Source: Nocardioides anomalus (GTDB taxonomy: Bacteria; Actinomycetota; Actinomycetes; Propionibacteriales; Nocardioidaceae). Taken from it: 64,000 nt of DNA. A program made the position numbers and the translations under genes. Location: assembly GCF_011046535.1 (NCBI RefSeq), contig NZ_CP049257.1, forward strand, positions 1,178,001-1,242,000, written 5' to 3'. Shown here in pieces: positions 26,726-37,577 of this stretch. Numbering within the stretch: the stretch's first letter is position 1; each line of letters opens with the position of its first letter. The notes under the pieces were generated by a model. The model ran no database searches, was not told the origin of the DNA, and was given only the letters and a program-made list of their open reading frames with translations.

Positions 26726-27706
26726 TCAGGCCGCTGAGCGCAGGGGCACGGCCTTGCGCAGGTCGCTGGCCCGCTCGCACGTCGCGTCGGTGCAGCGGGC
26801 GGTGAACGACTTGCGGCGGCCGTTGACCTCCAGCAGCAGGGCGGTCGGCGTCTCGAAGGTGATGTCGCCGATGTAGCCCTGGGCCTGGTAGCGACCCAGG
26901 TGCTGTCCGGAGACGGTGCGGGCGTCCACCCGGCCGGGGCCCGGACCGTCGGAGAGGATCGAGATGGTGGCGATCCGGGTGGCGTCGGCGTTGAACGCCG
27001 CGACCTGCTCGGTGCACGAGCGCCACAGCAGCTGACCGGTGGCGATCGTGCGGAGCTCGGAGCAGCCGCCGTCGTACGGGTCCTTGGTGAAGGTCCCGAT
27101 GATCTCGTGGGCCAGGTCGGCGACGTAGCCGGGATCGCGCGAGACCGTCGCCACGGTGTCGCCGGTGGTGGTCCAGAGCTGGGTCTTCTTGGTGGTGCCC
27201 AGCGCGACCCGGTCGGCCTGCGCGTCGAGCGCGACCGCGTAGTCGCGGAAGACCCGCTGCGCCTTCTGCGCGCCGGTCGCGACGTCGTACGCCGTGATGG
27301 TGCTCGCCGCGGTCCGGCCGGTCCGGGTGGTGACCAGGGTGGCGCCGTCGCCGGAGAGCACGGCCATGAACGGGTGCGCCTTGGCCAGCAGCGTCCTGGT
27401 GCCGTCGGCAGTGACGCGGAAGATCCGGCCGTGCCCGCCCCGCTCGCTCGCCGTCCCCACGACGTACGCCGCGCCGGACGTGCCGAGCAGCCGGACCTGG
27501 GCGCCGGCCACGCTCACGCGCACCGTGCCGTCGACGACGGTGTGGCCGTCGAGGTGGGGGACCGCGACGTCGGGGCCGCGGTCGAGCGCACCCGGGGTGA
27601 GCGAGACGGAGGGCTTCGCGGTCGCCGGCGCGGCCGGCAGCAGGGCCACCAGGGCGGCGGCGACGACGAGCCGGAGGGGGCGGGAGGGGCGGGGGAGCGG
27701 GCGCAT
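26726..27706 (-). CDS. Secreted propeller-like protein, paralog 1 of 3
   Basis: 326 residues with an arginine-starting signal peptide (MRPLPRPSRPLRLVVAAALV, ending near ATAKP). The mature part has repeated strand patterns of a TolB/YVTN-like propeller (TAASTITAYDVATGAQKAQR, ALDAQADRVALGTTKKTQLW, FTKDPYDGGCSELRTIATG). Cysteines in GGCSELR, WRSCTE and ARCTDATCER are shared with the next paralog and probably form disulfides. Exported function unknown. Last of three tandem genes on the minus strand. Confidence 0.75.
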   Translation of the reverse strand: MRPLPRPSRPLRLVVAAALVALLPAAPATAKPSVSLTPGALDRGPDVAVPHLDGHTVVDGTVRVSVAGAQVRLLGTSGAAYVVGTASERGGHGRIFRVTADGTRTLLAKAHPFMAVLSGDGATLVTTRTGRTAASTITAYDVATGAQKAQRVFRDYAVALDAQADRVALGTTKKTQLWTTTGDTVATVSRDPGYVADLAHEIIGTFTKDPYDGGCSELRTIATGQLLWRSCTEQVAAFNADATRIATISILSDGPGPGRVDARTVSGQHLGRYQAQGYIGDITFETPTALLLEVNGRRKSFTARCTDATCERASDLRKAVPLRSAA

Positions 27707-27767
27707 CGGGCGTCCTTTCGTCGTGCGTGCGGGTCCGTGGACGTAGACGCCCGGCGGAGCGGATCGG

Positions 27768-28772
27768 TTACACCTGAGAGGGGTTCGCGTCGTAGTACTC
27801 CGTCGCCCGCTCGCACGACGTGCCGGTGCAGCGCGCCACGTAGCCCTTGTGGTCGCGCACCACCTCGAGCAGCAGGGCCGTGGGCGACTCCCAGGCGATG
27901 GTGCCGAAGGAGTAGGTGACCACGCTGTAGCGCGCGATCTTGGTGCCGGTGATCGTGCGCACGTCCACCACGGGCGGGCCGGGGAAGTCGATGAAGATGT
28001 CCTGGGTCGCGAGCCGCGAGCCGTCGGGGCTCACGGAGAAGACCCGCTGCCGGCACGAGCGCCAGACCAGCGCGCCGCTGCTGACCCGACGCAGCTCGGA
28101 GCAGCCGCCGTCGTAGGGGTCCTGGGTGAAGGTCGCGACGACGTCCGAGGCGAGGTCGGCGAAGTAGCCGGGGTCGCGGGCCAGCGTCCCGACCGTGCCG
28201 GTGCTCGTGGTCCAGAGCCGGGTCTTCCGGGTGCCGCCGAGGACCACCCGGTCGTCCTGCGCGCTCAGGGCGATCGCGTGGTCGCCGAACTCGCGCTGCG
28301 CCCGCACCGCGCCGGTCGCGACGTCGTACGCCGTGATCGTGGAGCGCCCGGTCCGCCGCTCGGGCCGGCTGACCACCAGGGTGGCGGCGTCGCCGGCGAG
28401 GACGACCCGCTCCAGGCCGGCCTTGGCCAGCAGCACCCCGGTGCCGTCGGCGGCGTAGCGCCAGACCCGGCCCCCGCCGCCCTGGTCGTTCGACGTGGCC
28501 ACGACGTACGACGCAAGGCCGGCCTTCCCGAGCAGTACCACCCGCTCGGCGACGACGGGGAACCGGACCGTGCCGTCGACGACGGTCCGGCCGTCGATGT
28601 CGACGTGCGGCGAGGTGATGTCGGGGCCGCGGCCGACGCTGGTGGGCGTGAGCACGACCTCGCGGCCGGCGGCCGACGCGGGGGCCGACGGCACGACGGG
28701 CAGCGCCGCGAGCAGGGCAGCGAGCAGGGCGGCGGGCAGCGCGGCGGGCCGGAGGCCGGGGAGCGGGCGCAC
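27768..28772 (-). CDS. Secreted propeller-like protein, paralog 2 of 3
   Basis: 334 residues with signal peptide (MRPLPGLRPAALPAALLAAL, ending near ASAAG). It aligns along its length with paralog 1: TVVDGTVRFPVV, STITAYDVATGAVRAQREFG, FTQDPYDGGCSELRRVSSG, VWRSCRQRVFSVSPDGSRLA, VARCTGTSCERATE. The four cysteines are conserved. No catalytic motif is recognised; a binding or scaffold role in the envelope is possible. It is 61 bases upstream of paralog 1, in the same operon. Confidence 0.75.
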   Translation of the reverse strand: MRPLPGLRPAALPAALLAALLAALPVVPSAPASAAGREVVLTPTSVGRGPDITSPHVDIDGRTVVDGTVRFPVVAERVVLLGKAGLASYVVATSNDQGGGGRVWRYAADGTGVLLAKAGLERVVLAGDAATLVVSRPERRTGRSTITAYDVATGAVRAQREFGDHAIALSAQDDRVVLGGTRKTRLWTTSTGTVGTLARDPGYFADLASDVVATFTQDPYDGGCSELRRVSSGALVWRSCRQRVFSVSPDGSRLATQDIFIDFPGPPVVDVRTITGTKIARYSVVTYSFGTIAWESPTALLLEVVRDHKGYVARCTGTSCERATEYYDANPSQV

Positions 28773-28793
28773 GGGTTCCTCTCGGTGCTGGGG

Positions 28794-29714
28794 TCAGTGG
28801 GCGGACGAGGCGCCCAGCCTCGCAGAGACGGGGCCGGCCAGCTCGCAGTCGGCGCCGACGCAGCGGAACCACACGCTCGCCTGGGGGCCACTGGCCCGGA
28901 GCAGGACGGTGTCGACGTCCTCCCAGCGCAGCTCGTCGAGCTGGAGACCGCCGGCGAGCCGGTAGCGGGCCAGCTCCCGGCCGGTGCCGTCGCGCAGGGT
29001 GACCCGGCTGGTCGGACCGTCCTGGTAGGCCGCCGTCGTGACCCAGCGGCTCGCGTCCGGCCCGAAGGAGAGCAGGGAGTCCGTGCACGAGGTCCAGTGC
29101 TCGGCGCCGGTGCTGAGCCGCACCAGTCGCGTGCAGGAGCCCTCGGCCAGTCGACGTCCCTCGAGCGCCACGAGGTCGTGCCCGAAGCTCGCGGCGTACG
29201 CCGGCCGGCGGCTGACGACGCGGGTGTGGCCGCTCACGGCGTTCCACACCAGGGTCCGCCGCGGTCCGCTCGCCACGACCCGGCCCGCGTCGACGTCCAG
29301 CGCGGTGACCGCGCCGCGCAGCGACCGCTCGCCGACCTCTGCGCCGGTCACCGCGGACCGGAGGGTGAGCGTCGTCCGGCCGGACCCGGCGACGGTGGCC
29401 GCGACCTGCGAGCCGTCGACGGACAGGCGGACCGGGTCGCCGTCGGTGGCGCCCAGGTCGGTGACCCGGCCGTGCGAGGCGACCCGCTGCACCCGCGTGC
29501 CGTCGGCCACCACGACGTACCACGTGCCGCTCGGGCCGACGAGCTGCACGTCGGACGCCTCGACCGGGATGCGGCGGTGGCCGTCGACCACCGTGGTCCC
29601 CTCGACGTGCGCCACGGCCGGCGCGGGGCCGCGGTCGAGGTGCAGGTCGAGGCGCACCTCCGGCGCGGCCGGGGCGGGCAGCGTCAGCAGCAGGGCGACG
29701 AGGAGCGGGGGCAC
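28794..29714 (-). CDS. Secreted propeller-like protein, paralog 3 of 3
   Basis: 306 residues from GTG 29714, with a short hydrophobic export signal ([19 protein letters not shown]). It is the most diverged copy but keeps [35 protein letters not shown] and C-terminal cysteines ([29 protein letters not shown]). First gene of the three-gene tandem array and divergent from proS, with only 83 bases between starts. Confidence 0.72.
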   Translation of the reverse strand: MPPLLVALLLTLPAPAAPEVRLDLHLDRGPAPAVAHVEGTTVVDGHRRIPVEASDVQLVGPSGTWYVVVADGTRVQRVASHGRVTDLGATDGDPVRLSVDGSQVAATVAGSGRTTLTLRSAVTGAEVGERSLRGAVTALDVDAGRVVASGPRRTLVWNAVSGHTRVVSRRPAYAASFGHDLVALEGRRLAEGSCTRLVRLSTGAEHWTSCTDSLLSFGPDASRWVTTAAYQDGPTSRVTLRDGTGRELARYRLAGGLQLDELRWEDVDTVLLRASGPQASVWFRCVGADCELAGPVSARLGASSAH

Positions 29715-29797
29715 ACGGGTGGGACGCCCGGACGGGGGCGGTGGTTGTCCGGAAACCGGTTCGGGCCGACCCGCCCCGCGCCCGTACCCTTCTCCGC

Positions 29798-31572
<1,775 letters not shown>

Positions 31573-31576
<4 letters not shown>

Positions 31577-32670
31577 GCGCCCTGCGCCGGACCGCAGCGG
31601 CCGCCGTCGCGGCCCTGGTGGTCGCAGGGCTGACGACCGTGGACGCGCCGGCGCGGGCGGCCGAGCCGCAGACGGTGCGCTTCTCCTACACCGGCGCCGA
31701 GCAGCAGTGGGTCGTGCCGGCCGGGGTCACCGCGGTCCAGGTCGTGGCCACGGGCGCCGCGGGCGGCGGGCCTGGCGGCGGGCTCGGGGCCACCGCGGCG
31801 GCCACCGTCCCGGTGACGCCGGGGGCGGTGCTGTACGTCGAGGTCGGCGGCGCCGGGACGTCTGTTGCCGGTGGTTTCAACGGCGGCGGCAGCAGCAGTG
31901 CGCCCTCGGGCGGCCAGCGCGGTGCCGGCGGCGGCGGGGCCAGCGACGTCCGGACCGTGCCGCGTCTGCAGGGTGGCGCGAGCCTGCCGTCGCGGCTGGT
32001 GGTGGCGGCCGGTGGCGGCGGCGCGGGCGGAGGCTCGGCGTTCAACGGCGGCGCGGGTGGCGCCGGGAACGTCGACGGGGGTGGAGCGGGCGCGTCCGGC
32101 GCGCCCGGGATCAACGGCGCCGTCCCCGGTGGCGGCGCGAGCCAGGTCACCGGCGGCCCGGGCGGTGGCTCCGGTGGCTCCGGCCAGCTCGGCACCGGCG
32201 GGGCCGGTGGCCCCGGCGGTGACGCGGGCGGCGGCGGTGGCGGCGGGCTCTACGGGGGCGGTGGCGGCGCCGGGGGAGCCCCGGCCGCCGGCGGTGGCGG
32301 CGGCTCGAGCGGGTTCGCGGTCGGCGCCAGTCGACTGCTGGTCACCGGCGCCACGGGTCCCGCGTCGGTGTCGATCACCTGGACGCCGCCCACGACCGTG
32401 CCCGAGACGACCCTCGGCAAGGCGCCGGGTCGCAAGGTGACGACCCACCAGCGCAAGGCCAAGGTCAAGGTGAGCTTCGGGTCCCCGAACCCCGGTGCGA
32501 CCTACGAGTGCAGCCTGGACGCCAAGCCCTTCGCGCCCTGCGCCTCGCCCGCGAAGCTCAGGGTGAAGAAGGGCCGGCACACCTTCGCGGTGCGTGCGGT
32601 CCTGGCCGGGGTGTCAGACCCCACCCCGGCGACCGTCCGCTTCGAGGTGCGCAGGAAGAAGCGGCACTGA
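31573..32670 (+). CDS. Secreted glycine-rich protein
   Basis: 365 residues. A signal peptide ([19 protein letters not shown], cleavage near ARAAE) leads to a beta-rich start ([20 protein letters not shown]). A glycine/alanine-rich region at about 60-245 resembles the Gly_rich domain family. A basic C-terminal domain with paired cysteines follows ([20 protein letters not shown], then [16 protein letters not shown] and a terminal RRKKRH), similar to Ig-like repeat ends in exported proteins. GTG 31573 overlaps the proS stop, so translation is coupled to proS. It is not a PE_PGRS protein: no PE domain is present. Confidence 0.75.
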
Positions 32671-33264
32671 GCTCAGCCCTTCCAGGAGGGCGTGGAGGGC
32701 GGCGCGGACCTCGGCCGTCGCGCTGGCCGGGTCGGCCGCGCTCGCGGCGTAGAGCGTGCCCTCCTCGAGCGCGCCCACCAGCAGGTGGGCGAGCGGGCGG
32801 ACCGGCTGGGGCGGGTAGACGCCGACCTCGATGAGCGCCGCCACCGCGCCCTCGACCAGCCCGACGGCGTACCTCCGACCGATCTCGCGCCACCGCTCCC
32901 AGCCCAGCGCGGCGGGGGCGTCCAGCAGGACGATGCGCTGGACGGCCGGATCCAGGGCGGCGGCCAGCCAGCCGTCCACCCCCGCGCGCACGGCGGCCAG
33001 CGGGTCGCTCGCGAAGAGCTCGGCGAAGGCCACGTCGACGCGCTCGACCAGCTCGGCCTCGACCTCCTCGAAGACGGCCGCGAAGAGCCCGAGCTTGCCG
33101 TCGAACTGGTGGTAGAGCGCCCCGCGGGTGACGCCCGCGGCCCGGGCGAGCTCGTCGGTGCCGACGGCGGCGTACCCCCGCTCGGCGAAGAGCGGGCGCG
33201 CGGCGTCGAGCAGGGCGGCGCGGGTCGCCGCCGACCGCTCGGCCTGGGTGCGCTTGCTTTCCAT
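32614..33264 (-). CDS. TetR family transcriptional regulator
   Basis: 216 residues. The N-terminal helix-turn-helix is TRAALLDAARPLFAERGYAA, VGTDELARAAGVTRGALYH and QFDGKLGLFAAVFEEVEAEL. The ligand-binding half (about 80-200) is alpha-helical. ATG 33264. A perfect 9-bp dyad lies 16-38 bases upstream, between this gene and the divergent hydrolase, and is the likely operator for both. The 3' end overlaps the convergent glycine-rich gene by 57 bases; a shorter product ending earlier cannot be excluded. Confidence 0.9.
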   Translation of the reverse strand: MESKRTQAERSAATRAALLDAARPLFAERGYAAVGTDELARAAGVTRGALYHQFDGKLGLFAAVFEEVEAELVERVDVAFAELFASDPLAAVRAGVDGWLAAALDPAVQRIVLLDAPAALGWERWREIGRRYAVGLVEGAVAALIEVGVYPPQPVRPLAHLLVGALEEGTLYAASAADPASATAEVRAALHALLEGLSSVPLLPAHLEADGRRGGV

Positions 33265-33279
33265 ACAGCCTGTCCGTAA

Positions 33280-33302
33280 GTTGCGTACAACGTGTACGCA
33301 AC
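33280..33302. promoter_or_regulatory. TetR operator candidate
   Basis: Perfect inverted repeat gttgcgtac (33280-33288), spacer aacgt, gtacgcaac (33294-33302), centred in the 53 bases between the divergent TetR and hydrolase starts. Its size, symmetry and position match classical TetR sites that control both the regulator and its neighbour. Confidence 0.75.
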
Positions 33303-33317
33303 ATAGCGGAGGACGAG

Positions 33318-34175
33318 ATGGTCACGGAGACGACACGCGAGCGGGTCGAGCTGGTCGCCGGTCCGCTGGAGTACCGCGCCGCCGGTCCTGAGGACGGCCG
33401 GCCGGTGGTCTTCGTGCACGGCTTCCTGGTCGACGACACGCTCTGGTCCGACGTGCCCGAGCGCCTGGCCGCCGCCGGCTACCGGACCTACGCGCCGACC
33501 TGGCCCCTGGCCTCGCACCGCCTGCCGATGGTCGCCGACGCCGACCTGTCGCCGCGCGGGCTGGCCCGGCTGGTGCTGGCCTTCCTCGAGGCGCTGGACC
33601 TCCACGACGTGGTGCTGGTCGGCAGCGACACCGGGGGCGGGGTCAGCCAGCTGGTGCTGAGCGAGGACCCGGCCCGGGTCGGCGCGCTGGTGCTGACCAA
33701 CTGCGACGCCTTCGACACCTTCCCGCCGTTCCCGTTCACCTGGCTTTTCCGCCTTGCCCGGCACCCGGCCGCGATGCGCGCCGTGCTCGGCGCGACTCGC
33801 GTCGCGGCGGTGCGCAACAGCAAGCTGGGGTTCGGCTGGCTGGTCCGCCGGCGGCTGGCGCCCGAGGAGAGCCGCGGCTGGGTGCAGCCCTACCTCACCG
33901 ACGCCGGCGTACGCCGGGACGTGGCGTCGTTCGCGCGGGCGTGGACCGGCCGGGAGCTGGTCGGCTCGGGGGAGTGGCTCGGTCGCTGGGCGCGGCCGGT
34001 GCTGCTGGCCTGGGCGCCGGGCGACCCGTTCTTCACCGACGCGCTCCGGGACCGGCTGCTCGCGGCGTTCCCGGACGCCACGCTGGTCGAGTTCCCCGGC
34101 GCCCGGACCTTCGTGGCCCTGGACCAGCCCGAGCGGCTGGCCGGCGAGATCGCCGGGTGGCTCAGCGCCCGGTGA
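33318..34175 (+). CDS. Alpha/beta hydrolase with aspartate nucleophile position, catalytic histidine not evident
   Basis: 285 residues. The HGFLVDDTLW oxyanion region and nucleophile elbow VLVGSDTGGGVSQLVL place Asp, not Ser, at the nucleophile position, as in haloalkane dehalogenases and epoxide hydrolases. The segment that normally carries the catalytic histidine reads FPGARTFVALDQPERLA, with Thr where GH-F is expected. The enzyme may use another residue, have lost activity or bind a ligand only. Strong ribosome site (GGAGGA) before ATG 33318. It is divergent from, and probably controlled by, the TetR gene. Confidence 0.82.
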   Translation: MVTETTRERVELVAGPLEYRAAGPEDGRPVVFVHGFLVDDTLWSDVPERLAAAGYRTYAPTWPLASHRLPMVADADLSPRGLARLVLAFLEALDLHDVVLVGSDTGGGVSQLVLSEDPARVGALVLTNCDAFDTFPPFPFTWLFRLARHPAAMRAVLGATRVAAVRNSKLGFGWLVRRRLAPEESRGWVQPYLTDAGVRRDVASFARAWTGRELVGSGEWLGRWARPVLLAWAPGDPFFTDALRDRLLAAFPDATLVEFPGARTFVALDQPERLAGEIAGWLSAR

Positions 34176-35112
34176 CCTCGTCGAGCTCGGCGAGGTCCTC
34201 GGCGCTCGGCTCCCACCGCAGCGCGGCGGCGTTGGTGCGGACCTGCTCGGGACGGGTCGCGCCGGAGATGACCGAGGAGACCGCCGGCTGGGCGGCCAGC
34301 CCGGCGATGGCCACGTCGAGGACGCTGAGGTCGCGCGCGGCGGCGTACTCCTCGACGGCCTCGATCCGGTCCCAGTCCGCCTCGCGCAGCCAGGCGCTGC
34401 GGTCGGGGTCGAGGGCGGCGCGGGAGCCCTCGGGCGCGTCCTGGCCGCGGCGGTACTTGCCGGTGAGCAGGCCGTACTCCAGCGGGAAGAACGGCAGGAT
34501 CCCGAGGCCGAACCGCTCGCAGGCGGGGGTCACCTCGGCCTCGACGGTGCGGTCGAGGAGCGAGTAGCGGTTCTGGACCGACACGAACGGCGTGAGCCCG
34601 CCCGAGCTCGCGGTCCAGGCGGCGTCGGCGACCTGCCAGCCGTCGAAGTTGGAGCAGCCGACGTAGAGCACCTTGCCCTCGCGGACCAGGTCGTCGAGGG
34701 CCGACAGCGTCTCCTCCAGCGGCGTGACCGCGTCGTGCTGGTGGAGCTGGTAGAGGTCGAGGTGGTCGGTCTGGAGCCGCCGCAGGCTGGCCTCGACCGC
34801 GCGCCGGACGTAGCGCCGCGAGCCGCGCACGCCGTGGTCGGCACCGTTGGTGCCCTGCATGTCCATGCCGAACTTGGTGGCCAGCACGAACCGGTCGCGC
34901 CGGCCCAGGAGCGCCTCGCCCAGCAGCGTCTCGCTCTCACCGGGTCGGCTGCCGTAGATGTCCGCGGTGTCGAGCAGGGTGACGCCGACGTCCTCGGCCG
35001 CGTCCAGGATCGCCGCGACGCCGTCGGGGTCCACCCGGCGCCCGAACGCGTTGCAGCCGATCCCGACCGCGCTCACCATCAACCCCGACTCGCCCAGCGG
35101 GCGGTGCGTCAT
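34162..35112 (-). CDS. Aldo/keto reductase
   Basis: 316 residues. NADPH-dependent (alpha/beta)8 barrel enzyme. Tetrad residues are visible: Asp in VTLLDTADIYGS with Tyr in the same motif, Lys in FVLATKFGMD, and His in HLDLYQLHQHDAV. The cofactor site includes VSSVISGATRPEQVRTN. It belongs to the YajO/Tas-like general reductase group; the substrate is unknown. ATG 35112. Its 3' end overlaps the convergent hydrolase by 14 bases. It is divergent from the HAD gene. Confidence 0.9.
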   Translation of the reverse strand: MTHRPLGESGLMVSAVGIGCNAFGRRVDPDGVAAILDAAEDVGVTLLDTADIYGSRPGESETLLGEALLGRRDRFVLATKFGMDMQGTNGADHGVRGSRRYVRRAVEASLRRLQTDHLDLYQLHQHDAVTPLEETLSALDDLVREGKVLYVGCSNFDGWQVADAAWTASSGGLTPFVSVQNRYSLLDRTVEAEVTPACERFGLGILPFFPLEYGLLTGKYRRGQDAPEGSRAALDPDRSAWLREADWDRIEAVEEYAAARDLSVLDVAIAGLAAQPAVSSVISGATRPEQVRTNAAALRWEPSAEDLAELDEVTGR

Positions 35113-35164
35113 GTCCACGCCCACGAATCTAGGCCGGTCGGTGGCCGGCCCTACATTGCGGGCC

Positions 35165-35866
35165 ATGCCGATCGACGCCGTGATCTTCGACTGGGGCGGC
35201 ACGCTGACCGCCTGGCACGACATCGACTTCCACGCGGAGTCGCTGGCCCTGGCCCAGGCGGTGGTGGGCGCCGACCACGACGTCGAGGTCTCCCGTGAGC
35301 GCCTGCACGTTGCGGGGTCGCTGATCTGGGGCCGCTCGCGCGACCACCAGCAGAGCGCCACGGTCGCGGACCTGTTCACCGAGGCCGGGCTCGAGCACGA
35401 CCCCGAGCTGCTCACGGCGTACTGGGAGTTCTGGGAGCCGCACACCCTCACCGACCCGGCCGTGCGACCCACCTGGGAGGCGCTCAGGGCCGACGGCATC
35501 AGGGTGGGGGTGCTCTCCAACACCATCTGGCCGCGGGCGTGGCACGAGCGGATCTTCGCGCGCGACGGCGTCCTGGACCTGCTCGACGGCGATGTCTACA
35601 CCAGCGAGATCGCGTGGACCAAACCCTCCGAGCACGCCTTCCGCGCGGCCATGGACGCGGTCGGGGTGAGCGACCCGGGCCGGTGCGTGTACGTCGGCGA
35701 CCGGCTCTTCGACGACGTGTGGGGCGCCCAGAACGCCGGCCTGCGCGCCGTGCACCTGCCGCACAGCACCATCCCGCCCGAGCAGGTCGGCCACACCGAG
35801 GGTGAGCCCGACGCGGTCATCCAGGGCGTCGACGAGCTGCCGGAGGTGGTCCGGCACTGGGGCTGA
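35165..35866 (+). CDS. HAD family hydrolase
   Basis: 233 residues. Motif I is VIFDWGGTLTAW, where the usual second Asp is Gly as in the DWGGTL subgroup. Motif II is GVLSNTIWP, Lys is in IAWTKPSEHAF, and motif IV is CVYVGDRLFDDVWGAQNAG. This is consistent with a cytoplasmic phosphatase of small substrates. ATG 35165. It stands alone between the reductase and the ferritin-like gene, with which it converges. Confidence 0.88.
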   Translation: MPIDAVIFDWGGTLTAWHDIDFHAESLALAQAVVGADHDVEVSRERLHVAGSLIWGRSRDHQQSATVADLFTEAGLEHDPELLTAYWEFWEPHTLTDPAVRPTWEALRADGIRVGVLSNTIWPRAWHERIFARDGVLDLLDGDVYTSEIAWTKPSEHAFRAAMDAVGVSDPGRCVYVGDRLFDDVWGAQNAGLRAVHLPHSTIPPEQVGHTEGEPDAVIQGVDELPEVVRHWG

Positions 35867-35990
35867 CCGTGCCGGGCCACTTCTGCAAGAACATGCAATG
35901 CGAGTTTGTGCACCTGCTGCGGTGTCGCGCTCCGGCTCGCAGTCGCGCAGAGTGGTGCTCAGGACGACGGCGGGAACTCGGGTTCTCGCT

Positions 35991-36436
35991 TCAGCGGTCC
36001 GCGTACTCGTCGGCTCCGGGGAATGTCTCGGGAGTTCCCCGGAACGACAAGGCGCGGACCGCTGCGTCGTCCAGGAGGCCGATCGCCTCGACCCGGCGCT
36101 CGCCGGTCGTCTCGCCCACCAGGGCCGCGTAGGTCTCCGCGCACGCCTGCTCCAGGGCCAGCGCCGCGGCGTACCTGCCGTCGGTGGTGTCCAGCCCCGG
36201 CGGCGGGGTGTACGCCGGCGCGGCGGGCTGGGGGTGCCGCCCAGGGCCGCGATCTCGCCGATGAGGGTGTCGCGGCGCGCGCGGTGGGCGTCGTACGCCG
36301 CGCGCAGGGCGGTGTAGAGGTCCGCCTCGGCCGTCTGCGAGGTCCGCGAGCCGAGCAGGCCGTAGACCCACACGGCGGCGTGCTCGGCGGCCAGCGTCAT
36401 CTGGAGGGCGTCGAGCTCGCTCGCGCCGGCGCTCAC
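35991..36436 (-). CDS. DUF4439 ferritin-like protein, frameshifted
   Basis: The start frame gives VSAGASELDALQMTLAAEHA and AVWVYGLLGSRTSQTAEADL, the iron-site-like EH-x-A helix of ferritin-like DUF4439 proteins. The remainder (QPAAPAYTPPPGLDTTDGRY, ALEQACAETYAALVGETTGE, RVEAIGLLDDAAVRA) is in the adjacent frame. The join is at the plus-strand run of five G at 36230-36234, where six would keep the frame. Corrected length is about 148 residues, as expected. GTG 36436 overlaps the stop of the upstream lipoprotein gene (GTGA), so the two are coupled and may form one complex. Confidence 0.82.
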
Positions 36437-36948
36437 GCCGGCACCGCCTCGAGGCTCGTGAGGTGCTGGGCGGTCGAGGCCGACATCGAGGCCAGCAGCC
36501 TGGCCAGGGCGCCGCTCTCGGCCCGGCCGGCGGCGTCGGCCAGGAACGCCTGGAGCGCCCGCTCGCTCTGGCGCACCACGCGCAGGCCGCCGGCCGCGGT
36601 GGCCGTCGCGTCCGGCTCGGCCTCGAGCGCGGCGACGTGGGCGCGGTGGGCCTTGAGGACCGGGGTGACCGCGGCCCGCAGGGCCGGTGTCCGGCGGGCG
36701 CCGGCGAGCACGCCGATCGCGCCGCCCAGCTGGGCCAGGACCTCGTCGACCAGGGTCTCGTCGGCGGACGCGGCCGGTTCCGAGGAGCTCGCGGAGGCCA
36801 TCGGCGAGGGGCTGGTCGAGGCCGCACCGTTCGCCGCGGGCGGTGTGATGTCGTCGCCGCTGTCGCACCCGGCCGCGAGCACCGTCGCGGCCAGGCCGGC
36901 CGCCCCGGTCACCACCGCGCGGCGACGGAGGAGCGGCTGGTCGGGCAC
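36433..36948 (-). CDS. Putative lipoprotein, partner of the DUF4439 protein
   Basis: 171 residues. A Tat-like arginine stretch (LLRRRAVVTGAAG) runs into a lipobox TVLAAGC (Cys 28), so the protein is probably exported and lipid-anchored. A Ser/Pro linker leads to a helical domain (ETLVDEVLAQLGGAIGVLAG, LKAHRAHVAALEAEPDA, LLASMSASTAQHLTSLEA) that resembles the ferritin-like helices of its neighbour. No metal ligands are obvious. It lies divergently upstream of rimP, a common actinobacterial arrangement. Confidence 0.75.
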   Translation of the reverse strand: MPDQPLLRRRAVVTGAAGLAATVLAAGCDSGDDITPPAANGAASTSPSPMASASSSEPAASADETLVDEVLAQLGGAIGVLAGARRTPALRAAVTPVLKAHRAHVAALEAEPDATATAAGGLRVVRQSERALQAFLADAAGRAESGALARLLASMSASTAQHLTSLEAVPA

Positions 36949-37047
36949 GCGCTGAGGTTAGCCGGGTCCGCGGCGACGTCCGCTAACGTGGACAGGGACA
37001 CCAGCACCGCACACGCACCGCACAACAGCACACAGGAGGTCGCCGCC

Positions 37048-37575
37048 GTGGCCAGCGCGCAGGACACCGTCCCCGCCCGCATCGAGCAGGCGCTCGCGAC
37101 CCCTCTGGCTGCCCTCGGGCTGGACGTCGAGGCGGTCGAGCTGACGCCGGCCGGCAAGCGCCGGGTGCTGCGGATCGCCGTCGACGGCGACGACGGGGTG
37201 ACCCTCGACCACGTCGCCGACGCCACCCGCACGATCTCCGAGGTGCTCGACGCCAGCGACGTCATGGGCGAGCAGGCCTACACGCTCGAGGTGACCTCCC
37301 GCGGCGTCGACCGCCCGCTGACCCTGCCCCGGCACTGGCGTCGCAACGCCGACCGGCTGGTCAAGGTCACCACCACCGACGGCCAGAGCGTGACCGGGCG
37401 GATCGTCGGCTCCGACGAGAGCGCCGCGACCCTGGACGTCGACGGCACCTCGCGCGCGGTGGCCTACGCGGACGTGAGCAAGGCGCTGGTCCAGATCGAG
37501 TTCAACCGCAAGACCGCCGACGAGCCGGACGACGAGCCCGACGACGGCTCGGTCGCGGCAGACGAAGAGGACTGA
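37048..37575 (+). CDS. rimP: Ribosome maturation factor RimP
   Basis: 175 residues. Needed for 30S subunit maturation. The N-terminal domain is about 10-90 ([53 protein letters not shown]), followed by an SH3-like C-terminal barrel ([33 protein letters not shown]) and an acidic tail. GTG 37048 with AGGAGG nine bases upstream. It is followed two bases later by nusA, the classical rimP-nusA operon head. Confidence 0.95.
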   Translation: MASAQDTVPARIEQALATPLAALGLDVEAVELTPAGKRRVLRIAVDGDDGVTLDHVADATRTISEVLDASDVMGEQAYTLEVTSRGVDRPLTLPRHWRRNADRLVKVTTTDGQSVTGRIVGSDESAATLDVDGTSRAVAYADVSKALVQIEFNRKTADEPDDEPDDGSVAADEED

Positions 37576-37577
37576 CC

